Source of the DNA: Methylomonas sp. LL1
GTDB lineage: Bacteria; Pseudomonadota; Gammaproteobacteria; Methylococcales; Methylomonadaceae
Direction of reading: 5' to 3'
Length of the DNA: 64,000 bases
Assembly: GCF_015711015.1 (NCBI RefSeq)
Contig: NZ_CP064653.1
Span: 3,844,001 to 3,908,000 of the forward strand
Of this stretch, positions 9,779 through 17,886 are shown piece after piece (within the stretch, counting starts at the first letter, position 1; each line of letters starts with the position of its first letter). Under the pieces are notes generated by a model. It saw nothing but the letters and a program-made list of their open reading frames with translations, was not told where the DNA came from and ran no database searches. The translations under genes were made by a program, and so were the position numbers.

Positions 9779-10162
9779 TTGGATATTAGGGAAAGTATTG
9801 CTCATACGGCGATTGAAGCTGGTGGACGCTTGCGAGTCAAAAGTGCATTGAATCCAATGTTGTGGCTTTGTGCCATAGTCACAATACCTGGATTTTCATA
9901 TTTATTGTTTTCCGAAAAAGAAGTTTCTCTGCTGGTTCAAGTAGTAATTATTTCTCCTGTTTTCGCAACAATTTTTGGTTTTTTAATTCTTCTAATATTT
10001 GATCGTGATAAATTGCAATCAGAGGATTATCAAATAAGGAAAAGAACTTTAGAGTTAGTTCAAGAAAAAGGAGATTCATTTCCTTCCATTGCTAGGACGT
10101 TGCAGGCTATTACAAATCCTTCCTCACAATTGAGAGAGCATGATAAAGAGGGGGGGCGATAA
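9779..10162 (+). CDS. Small two-helix membrane protein of an AT-rich cassette
   Basis: I do not recognise the family. The 127-residue product has two hydrophobic segments, about residues 28-44 and 50-72, then a charged cytoplasmic-looking tail (DRDKLQSEDYQIRKRTLELVQEKGD cut here by convention) with helical character. The TTG at 9779 is chosen because AGGAGG at 9765-9770 sits eight bases before it. The stop overlaps the start of the next gene by one base (TAATG at 10160-10164), so the two are translationally coupled. Base composition is clearly AT-richer than recA, alaS or lysC, which suggests transfer. Confidence 0.6.
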   Translation: MDIRESIAHTAIEAGGRLRVKSALNPMLWLCAIVTIPGFSYLLFSEKEVSLLVQVVIISPVFATIFGFLILLIFDRDKLQSEDYQIRKRTLELVQEKGDSFPSIARTLQAITNPSSQLREHDKEGGR

Positions 10163-10467
10163 TGAAAAATTCATATATTTTTATATACAATCGCTCGTTG
10201 GGGACAAAAGAAGAAGTAAGAGACTTCGTTAATTCATGTGAGAGCATAATTACATGGAGATCTGAGCTTAGTAATACCTTTTTTATTGTGTCTGAGCTGT
10301 CAGCGTACAAAATTTATGATCTTGTCGCGGAATATTTTGGTGAAGGAAAAGGCGAATTTTTGATTTGTAAGTATGATGAAAATAATTCACAGGGACTGTT
10401 AAATGAAAGGTCATGGCATTTATTAAATAATAATGAGCTTCCTCCGAAAGAAAAGACTAATTCGTAA
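10162..10467 (+). CDS. Small hypothetical protein, SinR/Cas2-like fold suspected
   Basis: 101 residues. The pattern of an N-terminal beta strand (YIFIYN), a short helix, a central strand after a Trp (ITWRSELSNTFFIVS), a helix (KIYDLVAEYF) and a late strand (EFLICKY) ending with a Trp-containing helix (RSWHLL) resembles small SinR-like proteins, which share a Cas2-like ferredoxin fold. This is only pattern resemblance from memory. It is coupled to the upstream membrane protein by a TAATG overlap and has the same AT-rich composition. The two may form a functional unit of unknown role, possibly defence-related; that is speculation from context. Confidence 0.55.
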   Translation: MKNSYIFIYNRSLGTKEEVRDFVNSCESIITWRSELSNTFFIVSELSAYKIYDLVAEYFGEGKGEFLICKYDENNSQGLLNERSWHLLNNNELPPKEKTNS

Positions 10468-10498
10468 AAACTGATGGGGCGATTTGGAGATAAGCCAA

Positions 10499-10564
10499 GT
10501 AGGGTACGCATCGCGTACCTTTTTAAAAGGACGGATTGAACATGGTACGCGATGCGTACCCTAC
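10499..10564. repeat. Long perfect inverted repeat downstream of the cassette
   Basis: A 21-base arm at 10499-10519 (GTAGGGTACGCATCGCGTACC) pairs exactly with 10544-10564 around a 24-base loop. Each arm is itself partly palindromic (GGTACGC-GATGCGTACC). Transcribed from the cassette it would form a strong hairpin and could end transcription, though no T run follows. It separates the AT-rich cassette from repeat copy C. No gene is supported between 10468 and 10880. Confidence 0.75.
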
Positions 10565-10600
10565 ATTTGAATTCGAAATTTTAAATAGCGGGATGGTTTT

Positions 10601-10853
10601 GGTCCCGTATGCCGCGCCGAGCACCGGAGCTTTTGTAGAGAATAGCCCGTAGGGGTGCGGCATGGATTCCGCACGTCGGCATAGGGGCAAGGAGCCCCTT
10701 CTGTCGACCCTCTGCAAAAGCGAGGAGCGGAGGATGCAAGCGGCGTCCGGGTGTCTTTTCTTTTGGATACTTTTCTTTGGACATGCAAAGAAAAGTATCT
10801 CGCCTGTCGGTGCGAGAACCGACATTAAAATAATCCGTCGCGATAGCGACACT
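10601..10853 (-). repeat. Dispersed ~250 bp repeat, copy C (inverted)
   Basis: Third copy of the repeat, in opposite orientation to copies A and B. Read on the minus strand it gives GTGTCGCTATCGCGACGG, GGTTCTCGCACCGACAGGCGA, GATACTTTTCTTTGC, CCGGACGCCGC and finally GTGCTCGGCGCGGCATACGG. With copy B it brackets the 9779-10467 gene pair as inverted flanks about 1 kb apart. No gene is supported inside it. Confidence 0.8.
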
Positions 10854-10880
10854 ATGAAGCTGTTCGGTTAGATTGACGAA

Positions 10881-11126
10881 ATGAAACTAAAGCAGATTGA
10901 ACAGATTGAAGGCTACCGTTTTACATTGACGTTCGAAAGCGGCGAAGTCATACAGACCGATTTGAAAGATTTGATTAGTTCATTTGTAGCCGAGGATGCC
11001 TTGCAGACAGCTCGAATCGACCCGGACTGGGCATGCTTGGAGTTTAATCAGGGTTTTGCTGATATAGAACCCAAAACCTTGTATCGATATGCTTGCGAAG
11101 CGAGCCATCATCAACAGGCAGCATAA
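10881..11126 (+). CDS. DUF2442 family protein (second copy)
   Basis: 81 residues with the DUF2442 pattern: an N-terminal strand pair (YRFTLTFESGEVIQTDL), then WACLEFNQGFADIEPKTLYRYA, which matches the family W-x-x-x-x-x-G-x-D-I-x-P-x-T-L-Y block. It has a longer N-terminal helix (MKLKQIEQIEG) than the copy at 8674 and has no DUF4160 partner beside it. It lies between repeat copy C and lysC. It may be an orphan antitoxin-like protein; the role is unknown. Confidence 0.8.
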   Translation: MKLKQIEQIEGYRFTLTFESGEVIQTDLKDLISSFVAEDALQTARIDPDWACLEFNQGFADIEPKTLYRYACEASHHQQAA

Positions 11127-11220
11127 TTTAGTTGCAAGTCTGCCGGAGTTGTTCGGCATTATTTAACCGTCGCGATGCGACATATTGAAAAAGCCTAAAA
11201 GCCAAAAGGTCAATAAAAAC

Positions 11221-12441
11221 ATGGCATTGTACGTCTATAAATTTGGCGGCACTTCTGTTGGTACGGTCGAACGTATCAAGGCAGTTGCCGAGAAAGTCAA
11301 AAAAGCCCACGACGCGGGCGATCAGATTGTGGTAGTGGTCTCGGCGATGAGTGGCGAAACCAACCGTCTCGTGGCGCTGGCGAAAGAAATGCAGCCGCAA
11401 CCGACCGACCGGGAAATGGACGTATTGTTGTCCACCGGCGAGCAGGTCACCATCGCATTATTATCGATGGCGCTGCATCAACTCGGTTGCGAGGCGCGTT
11501 CCTACACCGGCGCCCAGGTTCGCATCCTGACAGACAGTGCTCATACCAAGGCGCGGATTCGCGAAATCGACGAGGCCAATATGCGGGCTGACTTGGATGC
11601 CGGCCGGGTGGTCGTGGTGGCGGGATTTCAGGGCGTGGACGAAAACGGCAACATTACCACCTTGGGACGCGGCGGCTCGGATACCACCGGCGTGGCGCTG
11701 GCGGCGGCATTGAAGGCAGACGAATGCCACATCTACACCGATGTCGATGGCGTCTATACCACCGACCCGCGCGTGGTGCCCAAGGCCCGCCGCCTGGATA
11801 GCATTACTTTTGAGGAAATGCTGGAAATGGCCAGCTTGGGCTCGAAAGTGTTGCAAATTCGCTCGGTCGAGTTTGCCGGCAAATATAATGTCAAGCTGCG
11901 CGTACTGTCTTCGTTTGCGGAAGGCAATGGCACTCTTATTACCTACGAGGAATCAGAAATGGAAAAAGCGTTAATTTCGGGCATAGCTTTCAACCGGGAC
12001 GAGGCGAAGCTGACGTTGACCGGTGTGTCCGATCTGCCCGGCGTGGCGTCGAAAATCCTGGGGCCGATCGCCGCCGAAAATATCGAAGTCGATATGATCG
12101 TCCAGAACATTTCCGCCCACGGCACTACCGACTTTACCTTTACCGTTAACCGCAACGATTTTGCCCGAGCCCAAAAAGTGTTGGAAGGCTTGCGGGCCGA
12201 CTTGGGCGGCAACAGCACGGTGATTGGCGATAACAGTATCGTCAAGATCTCCATCGTAGGCGTCGGCATGCGCTCACATGCCGGTATCGCCAGTACCATG
12301 TTCAAGGTGCTGGCCGACGAAGGTATCAACATCCAGATGATTTCCACTTCCGAGATCAAGATTTCGGTAGTGGTGGATGAAAAATATTTGGAGCTGGCGG
12401 TGCGTGCCTTGCACAAGGCGTTTGGCTTGGATCAGGAATAG
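11221..12441 (+). CDS. lysC: Aspartate kinase
   Basis: Phosphorylates L-aspartate, the first step to lysine, threonine and methionine. The 406-residue product is of the monofunctional, class with two ACT domains. The kinase domain begins [14 protein letters not shown] and contains [11 protein letters not shown] near residue 150 and [12 protein letters not shown] near 180. The ACT regions are near residues 265-330 and 345-405, for example [11 protein letters not shown] and [12 protein letters not shown]. The ATG at 11221 gives the canonical start; an upstream in-frame extension to 11185 is not family-like. Feedback inhibition by lysine and threonine is expected from the family. lysC following alaS is a common gammaproteobacterial neighbourhood, here split by the accessory patch. 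Confidence 0.97.
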   Translation: MALYVYKFGGTSVGTVERIKAVAEKVKKAHDAGDQIVVVVSAMSGETNRLVALAKEMQPQPTDREMDVLLSTGEQVTIALLSMALHQLGCEARSYTGAQVRILTDSAHTKARIREIDEANMRADLDAGRVVVVAGFQGVDENGNITTLGRGGSDTTGVALAAALKADECHIYTDVDGVYTTDPRVVPKARRLDSITFEEMLEMASLGSKVLQIRSVEFAGKYNVKLRVLSSFAEGNGTLITYEESEMEKALISGIAFNRDEAKLTLTGVSDLPGVASKILGPIAAENIEVDMIVQNISAHGTTDFTFTVNRNDFARAQKVLEGLRADLGGNSTVIGDNSIVKISIVGVGMRSHAGIASTMFKVLADEGINIQMISTSEIKISVVVDEKYLELAVRALHKAFGLDQE

Positions 12442-12457
12442 TTCGCCCTGGGATTGC

Positions 12458-12490
12458 AACGCCGCCGACCTCGGTGATATTGGCGGCGTT
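12458..12490 (+). terminator. Possible terminator after lysC
   Basis: AACGCCGCC at 12458-12466 pairs perfectly with GGCGGCGTT at 12482-12490 around a 15-base loop, 17 bases after the lysC stop. The stem is strong, but no T run follows, so Rho-independent termination is uncertain. Confidence 0.5.
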
Positions 12491-12653
12491 AGGTCTCGAT
12501 GTGTAGAGACTCTAGCGGCTTTCCGATCAAGCTTAGTTTTAGACAATCCTTACTACAAGGCATACAATCCTAGGGATAGATATAAGCTTAGCGCCGACTA
12601 CTCGGCGTCGTTCCACACGTTGTTATTCTTTAGATAATTATTGAGGAGGCTTT

Positions 12654-13082
12654 ATGTCAGGTACTTGGATTGTAGTAGCGGATAGCAGTAGGGCGCGGTT
12701 TTTCTCATGGGTAAGCCGGGTGGAGCCGTTGCTGGAGCTGGAGGGTATGGCGCATAGCGAAGGCAGAATGCGAGACCAGGACGAGGTTAGCGATCGACAG
12801 GGCGGAATTGCCGGCGGCCATGGCGAGGGTGGGCATGCCTTCGAAGCGCCGACCGACCTGAAACATCACGAAGCTGAGGTTTTTGCCAAATTGATCGCGG
12901 ACAAACTGGAACACAGCCGAGTCAATCACGATTACGACAAGTTGATTTTGGTCGCGCCGCCGGCTTTCTTGGGAGCTTTGCGGCATGCGCTGAACGATCA
13001 TGTTCAGGCCTTGGTCGGCAATTCGCTGGATAAAAATCTGGTTGCGGAAGACGAAGCCTCGATTCGCGAGCATATTTTGTAA
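12654..13082 (+). CDS. Host attachment protein family (PF10116-like)
   Basis: 142 residues of the family annotated as required for attachment to host cells, named from a plant-associated bacterium. In free-living bacteria its role is not established. Family features are the start TWIVVADSSRARFF, the region rich in Gly and His (GGIAGGHGEGGHAFEAPTD), then KHHEAEVFAKLIADKLE and YDKLILVAPPAFLGALR. The fold is thought to be eRF1-like/RNase H-like. The ATG at 12654 has a GAGGAGGC ribosome-binding site. It appears to be a single-gene unit. Confidence 0.85.
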   Translation: MSGTWIVVADSSRARFFSWVSRVEPLLELEGMAHSEGRMRDQDEVSDRQGGIAGGHGEGGHAFEAPTDLKHHEAEVFAKLIADKLEHSRVNHDYDKLILVAPPAFLGALRHALNDHVQALVGNSLDKNLVAEDEASIREHIL

Positions 13083-13170
13083 ATTCACCGCAGCAAACCG
13101 TAAAACAACAGTCAAGATTAGACGTTTCTCAAGCAGGCTTCGACAGCTAACTTCCTTTCCGGTTGGGCTG

Positions 13171-13230
13171 TGTGGGAGAGGACTTTAGCCGTGACCAAAG
13201 GCTTATCGTCGCGGCTAAAGTCCCTCCCTC
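13171..13230. repeat. Inverted repeat, dispersed hairpin type
   Basis: GTGGGAGAGGACTTTAGCCG at about 13172-13191 is matched by CGGCTAAAGTCCCTCCCTCG at about 13212-13231 with one extra base in the left arm. It forms a long stem around a roughly 20-base loop. I recall such TTTAGCCG/CGGCTAAA hairpins as common intergenic repeats in methanotroph genomes. It lies between the host-attachment gene and a decayed coding fragment. Confidence 0.65.
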
Positions 13231-13284
13231 GCCGGCGACATACAATCGTCGAAAACGGGAAGTTATTTTGGCTAAATCCTAAGC

Positions 13285-13557
13285 ATGACGGTTGGCCTTT
13301 CCGTAAACCCTTATCACCGGCTGGTTCAAGGATTACAAACTCCGCACGACCACCTATGCCGGTTACATCAACAGTCTGCTTAATCCGCTGGAACGGCGGA
13401 TGATGCTAAAACCAACCCAGCAAACCTCCAAATCAATTACGCGCGCCGCGAGGTGGCGGATGGCGGCGAAATTTGCCGCACTGGATAATTTGAGACCCAA
13501 GGCCGAGTACATATCCTGGAAACCCCGGCGCCGCTGTATAGCTATGAAGTTCGCTGA
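13285..13557 (+). pseudogene. Decayed coding remnant, unidentified
   Basis: Protein-like sequence is spread over several frames. An ATG at 13285 opens TVGLSVNPYHR. Another frame from 13316 reads GWFKDYKLRTTTYAGYINSL and then LLNPLERR. A third frame reads NPANLQINYARREVADGGE, then after a stop GRVHILETPAPLYSYEVR to a TGA at 13555. The pieces join into a single plausible protein if two or three indels are corrected. I do not recognise the family; a phage or transferred origin is possible but not shown. Apart from this and the hairpin at 13171, nothing else is seen between 13083 and 13684. Confidence 0.4.
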
Positions 13558-13684
13558 ATCAGGATATGGATTGTTACCAAATGGTTATGCTATTTATTGA
13601 TATTAGTCTCTAATAATATCGTTTTATATCCGGATTTTATCCCTGTATTCTTCAAACCGTACCTAGCTTTTCGAGGAATCAGGA

Positions 13685-14587
13685 ATGATTAAAAACAAGA
13701 TAGACGCCATCAAACAAGAGCTGGAACACGTGCTTTATCTCAATCTGGATGAGTTTCGACTCGAGGCCGAGCGGGATGAGGTGCTGAGCCGATTCATCGG
13801 CCTGCGTCTGCGTAGCGAGTTTCAGCCGATATTCGACACCGGTAGATCTGAAGGTTTGCTGGGTTATGAAGCCTTATTGCGCCCTTCCACCGGTATCGAG
13901 GCCGTTACTCCCGGTTTTGCCTTCAGCGTGGCCGACAGCGAAGGCAAACTGGTCAAGCTGGATCGGGTCGCCAGGACTTTGCATATGCTCAATTATCTGA
14001 CATTGCCGGAACAACGCGGTTTGCTGTTCCTGAATGTGCACCCTAAATTACTGGTCAGTGTCACTACGCATGGCAAGGTATTCGAACATATCCTGCATCA
14101 GCATTCGGTACCTACCCGGCAGGTCGTAATCGAAATCAACGAAAGCCAAGTCGATGCCGACGGAGCCTTGCTGGAGGCGATCGATAATTATCGCGACCGG
14201 GGCTATCGGATCGCGCTAGACGATTTTGGCAGTCAACATTCCAATTTGAACAGGCTTTGGAAATTGTCACCCGATTTCGTCAAACTCGATCTGACGATTA
14301 TCAAGCAAGCTCAACGCGATACCAAACTACGAAGGGCTCTGCCCAAACTTATCGACGTGATTCATGCGCTCGGCGCCCAAACCATTATCGAAGGTATCGA
14401 AAACGAAATTCAACTAGACATCGCCCTTGATGCCGGCGCAAAACTGTTGCAAGGCTATTATCTGGGGCGGCCCGCTGCGGCCGGACATTGGGGGCAACAG
14501 TCCAAACCGTTTCATGACAATGTGTTGATGCCGGGAGCGCCGCACCATTTCGGTAGTTTCAGCGTGCCGGCACAATGCGGCATGTGA
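13685..14587 (+). CDS. EAL-domain cyclic-di-GMP phosphodiesterase
   Basis: 300-residue cytoplasmic protein with a stand-alone EAL domain that likely hydrolyses cyclic di-GMP. The catalytic signature is EALLRP near residue 60. Further expected residues are present: Asn in LFLNVHP, Glu in VIEINES, the Asp pair in ALDDFGS near 178, Lys in FVKLDL, and EGIE near 238 followed by LQGYYLGRP. The metal- and substrate-binding set therefore looks complete. The N-terminal 45 residues are helical and charged with no recognised sensor domain; the C-terminal tail is about 35 residues beyond the barrel. It has an AGGAA ribosome-binding site and its own terminator. Confidence 0.9.
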   Translation: MIKNKIDAIKQELEHVLYLNLDEFRLEAERDEVLSRFIGLRLRSEFQPIFDTGRSEGLLGYEALLRPSTGIEAVTPGFAFSVADSEGKLVKLDRVARTLHMLNYLTLPEQRGLLFLNVHPKLLVSVTTHGKVFEHILHQHSVPTRQVVIEINESQVDADGALLEAIDNYRDRGYRIALDDFGSQHSNLNRLWKLSPDFVKLDLTIIKQAQRDTKLRRALPKLIDVIHALGAQTIIEGIENEIQLDIALDAGAKLLQGYYLGRPAAAGHWGQQSKPFHDNVLMPGAPHHFGSFSVPAQCGM

Positions 14588-14630
14588 TTGATCGCCCTCG
14601 CTTTGTTGCTCTCTCCTCCGACGAGACTTT

Positions 14631-14657
14631 TCCCGCCCGCCGTGGCGGGATTTTTTT
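14631..14657 (+). terminator. Rho-independent terminator after the EAL gene
   Basis: TCCCGCC at 14631-14637 pairs with GGCGGGA at 14644-14650, followed by seven Ts. This is a classical intrinsic terminator and separates the EAL gene from cysK. Confidence 0.9.
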
Positions 14658-14703
14658 GATGACCCACTTTCAATTTCCGTCCATTGCATGAATATAGCCA
14701 GCC

Positions 14704-15645
14704 ATGTGGTATCACGATAATTCCCAGTCCATAGGCCGCACGCCGCTGGTTAGGTTGAACCGGATTACCCAAGGCTATCAAGCGAGGGTACTGGTCAAAG
14801 TGGAAGGGCGTAATCCATCCTATTCGGTCAAATGCCGGGTGGGCGCCGCGCTGATTCTGGATGCCGAACGGCGGGGGCTAATCCATGCCGGTACGGAATT
14901 GGTGGAAGCAACCAGCGGCAATTCCGGGATTGCTCTGGCCGCCATGGCGGCCGCGCGCGGCCTGTCCGTCACCTTGACCATGCCTGATAACATGAGCCTG
15001 GAGCGGCAAACCTTGCTGAAAGCATACGGCGCCAAGCTGGTTTTGACCGACGGTTCCCTGGGAATGCGCGGCGCGGTTGTTCAGGCAAACGCAATCGCAG
15101 CCGATGATCCGGAACGCTTTTTATTGTTGGAACAGTTCAAGAATCCGGCTAATCCGGCCATTCACCAGCAAACCACCGGACCGGAGATTTGGCGCGATAC
15201 CGATGGCGAGATTGATGTATTCGTTGCCGGTGTCGGTACCGGCGGCACCCTGACCGGTGTCAGCCGCTATTTGAAACAACAATGCCGGCAAGACGTGTTC
15301 AGCGTGGCAGTCGAGCCGGCGGCCAGTCCGGTTTTGAGCCAGCTTCGCGCCGGCTTGCCGCTGATGCCTGGGGCGCACGCTATTCAAGGCATTGGCGCCG
15401 GTTTCTTGCCCGATAATCTGGATATGAATCTGGTCGATGCCGTCGAGCAGGTATCCGATGACGAAGCCATCGACTATGCACGCCGCTTGGCCAAGGAAGA
15501 AGGTATTCTGGCCGGAATTTCCAGCGGCGCCGCGGTTGCGGCCTCGGTGCGTTTTGCCGCTAATCCCAAGTACGCGGGCAAAACTATCGTTGTGATATTG
15601 CCGGATTCAGGCGAAAGGTATTTGAGCTCCCGTTTGTTCCGATGA
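14704..15645 (+). CDS. cysK: Cysteine synthase A (O-acetylserine sulfhydrylase)
   Basis: PLP enzyme that makes L-cysteine from O-acetylserine and sulfide in the cytoplasm. The 313-residue product aligns along its length with enterobacterial CysK. SVKCR near residue 40 carries the PLP Lys. TSGNSGIAL near 65 binds the substrate carboxylate. [14 protein letters not shown] near 177 holds the phosphate. [13 protein letters not shown] near 265 contains the Ser facing the pyridine N. The close match to CysK rather than CysM includes the [17 protein letters not shown] block. It stands alone between a terminator and a convergent minus-strand gene. Confidence 0.95.
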   Translation: MWYHDNSQSIGRTPLVRLNRITQGYQARVLVKVEGRNPSYSVKCRVGAALILDAERRGLIHAGTELVEATSGNSGIALAAMAAARGLSVTLTMPDNMSLERQTLLKAYGAKLVLTDGSLGMRGAVVQANAIAADDPERFLLLEQFKNPANPAIHQQTTGPEIWRDTDGEIDVFVAGVGTGGTLTGVSRYLKQQCRQDVFSVAVEPAASPVLSQLRAGLPLMPGAHAIQGIGAGFLPDNLDMNLVDAVEQVSDDEAIDYARRLAKEEGILAGISSGAAVAASVRFAANPKYAGKTIVVILPDSGERYLSSRLFR

Positions 15646-15721
15646 GCGCAATCTGGCGGCAACAAGCGGCTACAATTTTCGGCGGTCAGCAGGCGTTTTC
15701 GCGTATCAATTCAAGCTTACC

Positions 15722-16669
15722 TTAAAACAAGCGCCAGTCGGCCGGTAGGCGATTTTTGACCATTACCGCCGCGTTTGCCAGCGAGCGTTTGAAGCTAGTT
15801 TGAAGAAATTGCACCTGTTCATGGCTCGATAGCTCGGACACAAACGCCAGCGTAATGCCGGGCATGCCTTTGAGCCTGCCGTAAAATTTAAGCAGCCCCT
15901 TGCCGGATAAGGACATGGCCCTGCCGGCAATGACTTGTACGCGGGCGTCCCACACGGCCGGCATCCACATTTGATACAAACTGAGTCCAATCTGAAAACT
16001 CAAGGATAAGCCCATCAATCCACCGCTCAGCACTAGGAGGTAAGCAAAATCCGGCGTTTCACGGGTTAGATACCAGGCTAGGATGTCGGTCAGCATGCTG
16101 ATAAACGGTACGCCTATGGTCATGCGTTTTAACCACACCGGTATGTCGCATAGCACGAAAAGTTTTCCGACGAAAAACAGGATGAAGGCGATACCGAACA
16201 AATGGATGTGCGAGACTCGAACCAACGAAGGAATCGACGCTCCGCGATCGGCTTCGGTCAGTTTCACTACCTGCTCGTAATGGGTCAATGGTGGCACATT
16301 CATGCCGCTGGCGGGCGAGTGGCAGCCCAGGCAGTCGCGTTGCAGAATCGGCGCGACTTGAGTTTGATAGATTGCCTGCCGCGCGCCCGATGCGATCCAA
16401 TCCAGAATGACTGTTTTGTCCGCGGGCGATTTCAGGTTTCCGGCCATTGGTCCATTTATGGCCGCCGCCAGCCGGGTTTGCTCGGGACTGCCGTGATAGG
16501 CGATGGCAATATCGTCGATCGATAATCCGGGTTGGCCATCGCGGCCTTGGTGGGTAAAAAACACCTGCCCCAGTGAAAACAAATAGCCTATCGCGATGCT
16601 CAACAAAAACAAGCTGTTGAGTATTCGCTCCGAAACCGATATATCGCTGAAACGTTGACAGTTAGCCAT
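15722..16669 (-). CDS. Membrane protein with a c-type haem motif
   Basis: About 315 residues. An N-terminal membrane segment lies near residues 14-34, followed by a periplasmic region with one CxxCH motif (DCLGCHSPASGM) near residue 115, where a haem could attach. At least three further membrane segments follow (LFGIAFILFFVGKLF, FISMLTDILAWYL, YLLVLSGGLMGLSL). The C-terminal cytoplasmic part is not recognised. I recall this family from methanotrophs and nitrifiers, sometimes mislabelled as elongation factor 1-alpha. An electron-transfer or sensing role is inference. The start at 16669 is preceded by GAGGTGG; the longer open frame to 16729 lacks such a site. Confidence 0.75.
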   Translation of the reverse strand: MANCQRFSDISVSERILNSLFLLSIAIGYLFSLGQVFFTHQGRDGQPGLSIDDIAIAYHGSPEQTRLAAAINGPMAGNLKSPADKTVILDWIASGARQAIYQTQVAPILQRDCLGCHSPASGMNVPPLTHYEQVVKLTEADRGASIPSLVRVSHIHLFGIAFILFFVGKLFVLCDIPVWLKRMTIGVPFISMLTDILAWYLTRETPDFAYLLVLSGGLMGLSLSFQIGLSLYQMWMPAVWDARVQVIAGRAMSLSGKGLLKFYGRLKGMPGITLAFVSELSSHEQVQFLQTSFKRSLANAAVMVKNRLPADWRLF

Positions 16670-16840
16670 AATCCACCTCGTGCGGATTGGAAGACAATCA
16701 AAGTTACGCAATATGCATGCCTTAAGCAATATAGTTATTTATCAATAACATGGCTTGATGATGGGGCCAAAAAACTAGCCTAGATGGTGCGGCTTGCACC
16801 GCTGTAGCGCAAAATTAACACTCGTAGCTACATAACAACA

Positions 16841-17794
16841 TTAACGCAAGAACGGTAACAGCACCCCAAATAGTAGAATCAGCAAGGAACCCAATAAGGC
16901 ATTTCGGCCGGGGATTTGATCGAGCCAGGCAATGCCCCAAGCCAGGCTCAAAACGGGCGCCAGATAACCCACCGCGCTGACCAGCGCGGCCGGTGCGACT
17001 TGGTAGGCGCGAGTCATAAAAAATTGCGCGCCGCTGCCGAGCACACCGATCAACAACAATATGCCCCAGGTTTCCGGATTGGTCGGCAGTTGGTAGCCGT
17101 GGTAGGTGAAATACAGCAGATGAACCACCAAGGCCACTAGGCAAAAATAAAAAATCACCGATTGCGGCGAATTGCTGCGCCCGGCCCGCGCCACCATCAA
17201 ATAGGCCAGGGCCGACAGCAAACCCGACAGCAAAGCCATCGCACGCCCCAACAAGTCCACACTATGCCCGTCCGGCTTGAACAGCAATACCACCCCGGCG
17301 AACGAGCCGATAATCGCCAGCCACACCAGCCAGGAATTCTTTTGCCCCAACACCAGCGGTCCCAACATCGCGACAAATACCCCGCTACTGGCGGTCAGAA
17401 ACGCGCTTTCGCCCGGACCGATCCGGATGATCGAGCCAAACGACAGCATCAGGGCAAGGGTGCCGAATAAGCCACGCAACCACAGCGATGGCCGTTTGTC
17501 ACCAAACAGCGCCGATAACCTTTTGCCGAACAAAATCGGTGTCAGCAAGATCAATAGATTAGCGAGGATTCTGACAAAGCTGATCATGCTGGCCGGCAGG
17601 CCGGCATCGAATAATTTGATGGCAAAGACACAGGCATTCATCAGCGAAAACAGCAGACAAGCCAGTAGCATTTGCAGAAGGCCTCGTCGGCTGGGCGATA
17701 AGGATCGATAGCTATCGGAAGGTTGGCGAAAACGGATTAAATTCACGGACAAGAAATAAATCAATGGGAGTGGCGGAAATTCCGATGCAGACAT
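16841..17794 (-). CDS. EamA/DMT-family transporter
   Basis: Inner-membrane drug/metabolite transporter with about ten hydrophobic segments arranged as two EamA repeats. The first begins LLQMLLACLLFSLMNACVFA and the second near LLGRAMALLSGLLSALAYLM. Conserved glycines and GESAFLTASSGVFVAMLGPL in the fourth segment fit the family. The substrate cannot be told; relatives export amino acids, nucleotides or other metabolites. The N-terminal roughly 35 residues precede the first membrane helix and the start is uncertain; an internal GTG (VNLIRF) is possible. It is a single gene, convergent with nothing and divergent from the MacB-like pair. Confidence 0.85.
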   Translation of the reverse strand: MSASEFPPLPLIYFLSVNLIRFRQPSDSYRSLSPSRRGLLQMLLACLLFSLMNACVFAIKLFDAGLPASMISFVRILANLLILLTPILFGKRLSALFGDKRPSLWLRGLFGTLALMLSFGSIIRIGPGESAFLTASSGVFVAMLGPLVLGQKNSWLVWLAIIGSFAGVVLLFKPDGHSVDLLGRAMALLSGLLSALAYLMVARAGRSNSPQSVIFYFCLVALVVHLLYFTYHGYQLPTNPETWGILLLIGVLGSGAQFFMTRAYQVAPAALVSAVGYLAPVLSLAWGIAWLDQIPGRNALLGSLLILLFGVLLPFLR

Positions 17795-17886
17795 TGCCGC
17801 CGGTGGAAATCTCAGTTTACCCGCTTTTTGATGCGACTTTGCGGTTTATCAGGCTAAACTGCCGGCTTAGTTATCCGATGTGACTC

